Assembly (NCBI RefSeq): GCF_002327085.1
Contig: NZ_CP023429.1
Span: forward strand, 186,001-250,000
DNA: 64,000 bases
Reading direction: 5' to 3'
Source: Neisseria weixii
GTDB taxonomy: Bacteria; Pseudomonadota; Gammaproteobacteria; Burkholderiales; Neisseriaceae
The notes under the pieces are model-generated. The model saw only the letters and a program-made list of their open reading frames with translations, had not been told where the DNA came from and did not search any database. Within the stretch, counting starts at the first letter, position 1, and each line of letters opens with the position of its first letter. Below are positions 60,118 through 64,000 of the stretch, piece after piece. The translations under genes and the position numbers were made by a program.

Positions 60118-60515
60118 TTATATTTTCGTACCTCTGGGCCGCATAAACGGCCCAAGGAACGGCATAACCGGCAGCATAATCAGATCGCCGGCAATGGCAA
60201 ACGGAGTCAGAATCATTGCCGAGGCAACACCTGCACCGCTTAGTCCGTAGTTACCTCTTTCGCGTTCAACACAGACGGCTTCGGGCGTGATGTCGGTCAC
60301 ATGGGGCGTTTTTCAGCGAGCATCACCAAGCGGTTGGGCGGCAGGTTTTTGCTGTCGGGTTGGGCGAGGCCGAAAGAATAGATGTTTTCATCCTTGATGG
60401 TGGTTTCAGGCAGCGCGTCGATGTTGTCTAACGCGCGGCTGGTTAAATGGCAGCCGGAGAGGGCAAATGTGGCCGATACAGCTACCGATGGCTTGGATAA
60501 AGTGGATTTTTTCAG
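60118..60515 (-). pseudogene. Small lipoprotein of unknown function (one frame break)
   Basis: The frame reads LKKSTLSKPSVAVSATFALSGC, a lipoprotein signal, then a periplasmic segment ending in a hydrophobic MILTPFAIAGDLIMLPVM stretch. Only CTG (60515) stands where ATG is expected. A break near 60303 is fixed by one added C (EKRPHVTDITPEA), giving about 132 aa. The odd start may be another sequence error. Function unknown. Confidence 0.6.
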
Positions 60516-60545
60516 GAAAGGTCGCCTTTGTTTTATTTGTCTTTT

Positions 60546-61535
60546 TCAGACGGCCTGATGCTGATTGTCCAACATCACGATAAATTGCGTCAATTCCTGC
60601 GGCAAGTCGGCTTTTAAAACCAGTTTTTCACCCGTGAGCGGATGGTCTAAATGCAGCTCGCAAGCGTGGAGAAACATGCGCTTGAGGCCGAGTTTTTGCA
60701 GGCGTTTGTTGGCTTGGTAGTCGCCGTAGCGCTCGTCGCCGGCAATGGGGCTGTGTTGTGACTGCATGTGCACGCGGATTTGGTGGGTGCGGCCGGTTTT
60801 GAGCGCGGCTTCGACCAAAGTAAGCGCAGACAGGCCGACTTGGTGCAGCAGGCCGTCTGAATAGCGTTTGAGTACGCGGAAGATGGTGTGCGCCGATTGG
60901 CCTTCATCACTCACGCGCACCATTTTTTCGCCTTGTGCGCCGGTGTATTTGAACAATGGCAGTTTGACGTGGAAACGGTCGTTGTTCAGACGGCCTACAC
61001 CCAATGCCAGATAGATTTTTTTCGGGTGGTCGTTACGGATCATTTCGTGCAGTTTCACCAAGGCGCTGCGTTTTTTGGCAATCATGAGCAGGCCGCTGGT
61101 GTCTTTGTCGAGGCGGTGCACCAGTTCCAGATATTTGGCTTCGGGGCGGGCTTGGCGGATTTGTTCGATCACGCCGAAACTCACGCCGCTGCCGCCGTGT
61201 ACCGCTACGCCCGAAGGTTTGTTGATGACCAACAAGGCATCGTCTTCATAGACAATTTCAAATTCGCGCGCGGGAGTCGTTGGGGCGGTTTCAGACGGCC
61301 TTTGTTTTTCGGCAATGCGGATGGGCGGAATGCGTAAAACTTGGCCGGCTGCGATGCGGGTGTCGGGCTTGCAGCGCTTTTTATCCAGCCGCACTTCACC
61401 GGCGCGGATAATGCGGTGAATATGGCTTTTCGGCACGTCCTTGAGAATTTTTATCAGATAGTTATCAAGACGTTGGCCTGCTTCGTGTTCGGTAAGGGTA
61501 ATTTGGCTGACTGAATCTTTGCGTATTGGGTGCAT
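60546..61535 (-). CDS. rluC: 23S rRNA pseudouridine synthase RluC
   Basis: RluC makes pseudouridines 955/2504/2580 in 23S rRNA. The 329-aa protein from ATG 61535 has an N-terminal S4 domain (QRLDNYLIKILKDVPKSHIHRIIRAGEVRL). The catalytic HRLDKDTSGLLMIAKK carries the nucleophilic aspartate, and GRTHQIRVHM follows. The longer frame to 61592 has no ribosome-binding site. Divergent from rne, as in E. coli. Confidence 0.93.
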   Translation of the reverse strand: MHPIRKDSVSQITLTEHEAGQRLDNYLIKILKDVPKSHIHRIIRAGEVRLDKKRCKPDTRIAAGQVLRIPPIRIAEKQRPSETAPTTPAREFEIVYEDDALLVINKPSGVAVHGGSGVSFGVIEQIRQARPEAKYLELVHRLDKDTSGLLMIAKKRSALVKLHEMIRNDHPKKIYLALGVGRLNNDRFHVKLPLFKYTGAQGEKMVRVSDEGQSAHTIFRVLKRYSDGLLHQVGLSALTLVEAALKTGRTHQIRVHMQSQHSPIAGDERYGDYQANKRLQKLGLKRMFLHACELHLDHPLTGEKLVLKADLPQELTQFIVMLDNQHQAV

Positions 61536-62174
61536 TTTCTCTATAATCCAAACATTCGTTTTCACCGTTTTGCAAACGGCGCGCGGCAACATAAAATTAC
61601 AGCTGCTGCCGCAGGGAAAATCCCTTCCGGAAAACGGATTTACTGTTAAAAATAGATTTTATATTAAAAACGCACTCTACAAAGCATTTCCTTCTGTTTA
61701 TAGACAGCCAGTAAACGGGAGAGCGTAATTAAGTTTGAATTGATTTGCCCATCTCACAGAGCATAAGACGAACGGATTTTCAGGGTTCCGCCCGCCGCGC
61801 AGCAATCTGAAGAATAACAACAGGCAAACGATGAAGAAGATGACGGCTACCTGATTTATGCGGCTTGATGATGTTCAATCCGCGCTTAATTTTAGGCCTG
61901 ACATACTGAAAAGATGGTATACAGGCGGCGGTGTCTTTCATTTCATGATACCGAATTGTTCTTTATGACCTTCTTTATCCGAACCCGACCGTACATGACC
62001 GTATTTTTTCAGACGGCATGAAACCTTGCGGAAATTCAACTCAAAAACTGATTACATCAGGACCACCAGCCTGCTTGCCTAATGTTCAAGTAAGCAGCGT
62101 GTCCCGCCTCGTGAGTGCCAGCCGGCTGCGTGAGGCCGTCTGAAAAGACGGTGCAGCCAAACGAGGTTACTATC
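61536..62174 (+). promoter_or_regulatory. rluC-rne intergenic region and long rne leader
   Basis: A 639-base gap between divergent genes with no supportable gene. In E. coli the rne leader is long and folds into hairpins through which RNase E controls its own message. Here a CCGTCT-GAAA-AGACGG hairpin (62136-62151) overlaps a DUS just upstream of the rne start, and AGGG-AAAA-TCCCT lies near 61612. I cannot place the promoter confidently. Confidence 0.45.
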
Positions 62175-64000
62175 ATGAAACGTATGTTATTTAATGCAAC
62201 GCAAGCCGAAGAGCTGCGCGTTGCGATTGTCGATGGCCAAAATTTATTGGATTTGGACATCGAAACGCTGGGCAAAGAACAGCGCAAGGGCAACATCTAC
62301 AAAGGTGTGATTACCCGCATCGAGCCGTCGTTGGAAGCGTGTTTCGTCGATTACGGAACCGACCGACACGGCTTTTTGCCGTTTAAAGAAGTGTCGCGTT
62401 CGTATTTCCAAGATTACGAAGGCGGCCGCGCCCGCATTCAAGACGTGCTCAAAGAGGGCATGGAAGTCATTGTGCAGGTGGAAAAAGACGAGCGCGGCAA
62501 CAAAGGCGCAGCCCTGACCACGTTCATCAGCCTGGCCGGACGCTATTTGGTGTTGATGCCGAATAATCCGCGCGGCGGCGGCGTATCGCGCCGTATCGAA
62601 GGCGAAGAGCGCGCCGAACTGAAAGCCGCGATGGCCGAATTGGACGTGCCGCGCGGCATGAGCCTGATCGCGCGCACCGCCGGTATCGGCCGCAGCGTGG
62701 AAGAACTGCAGTGGGATTTCGATTATCTGCTGAAACTGTGGCGCGCCATCGAAGAAGCGGGCGAAGCGCATAAAGATCCGTATTTGCTGTTTATGGAAAG
62801 CTCGCTGCTGATCCGCGCCATCCGCGATTACTATCGTCCGGATATCGGCGAGATTTTGGTCGACAATCAAGAAGTGCACGACCAAGTGTCTGAATTCATG
62901 AGCTATGTGATGCCGAACAACATAGGCCGCCTGAAGCTTTACGAAGACCATACGCCTCTGTTCTCACGCTTCCAAATCGAACATCAAATCGAAAGCGCGT
63001 TCTCACGCAGCGTCAGCCTGCCCAGCGGCGGTGCGATTGTGATCGACCACACCGAAGCGCTGGTATCGATTGACGTCAACTCCGCCCGTGCCACACGCGG
63101 CGCCGACATCGAAGACACGGCGTTCAAAACCAATATGGAAGCGGCCGAAGAAGTGGCACGCCAAATGCGTTTGCGCGACTTGGGCGGCTTGGTGGTCATC
63201 GACTTCATCGACATGGAAAACCCGAAACACCAACGCGATGTCGAAAACGTGTTGCGTGACGCGCTGAAGAAAGACCGCGCGCGCGTGCAAATGGGCAAGC
63301 TCTCCCGCTTCGGCCTGCTTGAGTTGAGCCGGCAGCGTTTGAAACCGGCCTTGGGTGAAAGCAGCCATGTGGCCTGCCCGCGTTGTGCCGGGACCGGTGT
63401 GATCCGCGGCATCGAATCGACCGCGCTGCACGTGTTGCGCATCATTCAAGAAGAAGCCATGAAAGACAACACCGGCGAAGTGCATGCGCAAGTGCCGGTG
63501 GATGTGGCGACCTTCCTGCTGAACGAAAAACGCGCCGAACTGTTTGGTATGGAGGAGCGTTTGGACGTATCCGTATTGCTGATTCCGAACATTCACCTGG
63601 AAAATCCGCATTACGAAATCAGCCGCATCCGCACCGATGATGTGGAAGAAGACGGCGAGCCGAGCTACAAACGCGTGGCCGAGCCTGCTGAAGACGAAAA
63701 CGCCAAACCGTTCGGCAGCGAGCGCGCCAAAGCCGCCCGCCCTGAACCTGCGGTAAAAGGCGTGCAGCACACCCAACCGGCGCCGACCGTGGCCGAGCAA
63801 AAACCGGCCACTTGGTGGGACAACTTCAAGGCCTGGCTGGGCAAAATCTTCGGTGGCGCGACGGCCTCTGCCGAGCCTGAAAAACCGGTGGAAGAGAAAG
63901 CCGAAAAACGCCAAGCCAACGGCAACCGTAACGGCAACAACAACCGCCGCCAGCAAAACCGCCGCCAAAACCCGCGCCGCAACAAACGCGACGGCAGCAA
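62175..64000 (+). CDS. rne: Ribonuclease E (3'-truncated by window edge)
   Basis: RNase E is the main endoribonuclease for mRNA decay and rRNA/tRNA processing. The open frame encodes 608 aa without a stop. It starts [22 protein letters not shown], then the S1 domain ([23 protein letters not shown]). The DNase I-like catalytic region has [13 protein letters not shown] and IDFIDM, and the Zn-link CPRCAGTGV follows near residue 398. From about residue 495 a Pro/Glu-rich and then Arg/Asn-rich tail begins, the expected RNA-binding and scaffold region. Confidence 0.96.
   Translation, partial: MKRMLFNATQAEELRVAIVDGQNLLDLDIETLGKEQRKGNIYKGVITRIEPSLEACFVDYGTDRHGFLPFKEVSRSYFQDYEGGRARIQDVLKEGMEVIVQVEKDERGNKGAALTTFISLAGRYLVLMPNNPRGGGVSRRIEGEERAELKAAMAELDVPRGMSLIARTAGIGRSVEELQWDFDYLLKLWRAIEEAGEAHKDPYLLFMESSLLIRAIRDYYRPDIGEILVDNQEVHDQVSEFMSYVMPNNIGRLKLYEDHTPLFSRFQIEHQIESAFSRSVSLPSGGAIVIDHTEALVSIDVNSARATRGADIEDTAFKTNMEAAEEVARQMRLRDLGGLVVIDFIDMENPKHQRDVENVLRDALKKDRARVQMGKLSRFGLLELSRQRLKPALGESSHVACPRCAGTGVIRGIESTALHVLRIIQEEAMKDNTGEVHAQVPVDVATFLLNEKRAELFGMEERLDVSVLLIPNIHLENPHYEISRIRTDDVEEDGEPSYKRVAEPAEDENAKPFGSERAKAARPEPAVKGVQHTQPAPTVAEQKPATWWDNFKAWLGKIFGGATASAEPEKPVEEKAEKRQANGNRNGNNNRRQQNRRQNPRRNKRDGS

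Noticed and set aside
63003..63968. 321-codon minus-strand frame opposite rne
   Set aside because: Shadow of the rne coding strand with no independent features.

Overview
The window comes from a Neisseria chromosome. The 12-base DNA uptake sequence (DUS) AGGCCGTCTGAA is scattered throughout on both strands. It often occurs as paired inverted copies that form gene-end hairpins. A dRS3 repeat, a Correia-like element and IS1106-like (IS5 family) remnants also point to this genus. The AG form of the DUS outnumbers the AT form, which suggests a commensal species rather than the meningococcus or gonococcus. I cannot name the species from sequence alone.

Layout. Bases 1-12.8 kb hold the merged S10, spc and alpha ribosomal-protein operons, from rplD (cut by the window edge) to rplQ, with secY, infA, rpmJ and rpoA. 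Next comes a decayed IS5-family element and a ~140-bp repeat. From 13.8 to 17.3 kb lie a Nudix hydrolase, nadD, rsfS, rlmH and a cytochrome c' lipoprotein. A frameshifted porin and an initiator tRNA-fMet follow. From 19.5 to 27.6 kb is an accessory stretch: hrpA is interrupted by an unknown AT-rich zinc-ribbon gene, and an AT-rich pair (unknown 252-aa protein plus SF1 helicase) sits directly after hrpA.

From 27.7 to 47 kb come a DNA alkyltransferase-like protein, an MFS transporter, rnhB, parA, rsmG, a Na/Pi cotransporter, mnmG, a GT-C glycosyltransferase, rpmE, an acyltransferase, sodC, a GlcG-like protein, an AbrB-family protein and the tctABC transporter. cysS and obgE flank an apparently foreign two-gene module: an ABC-type ATPase and a PD-(D/E)XK-like nuclease. 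The right third holds sodA, a TlpA-like protein, a thioesterase, the mla lipid-transport operon with an RDD gene inserted, a HAD phosphatase, rluC, and the start of rne, which runs off the right edge.

Sequence quality matters for reading this window. About 27 frame breaks occur after 18 kb, nearly all explained by loss of one base, often in a homopolymer. Two are in obgE and one is in cysS, both normally indispensable. Many 'pseudogenes' here are therefore probably intact genes with sequence errors.

The best candidates for something undescribed are the ATPase-nuclease pair at 48968-50526 and the 25.1-27.6 kb helicase module. Both look like anti-phage-type cassettes, but that role is inference.
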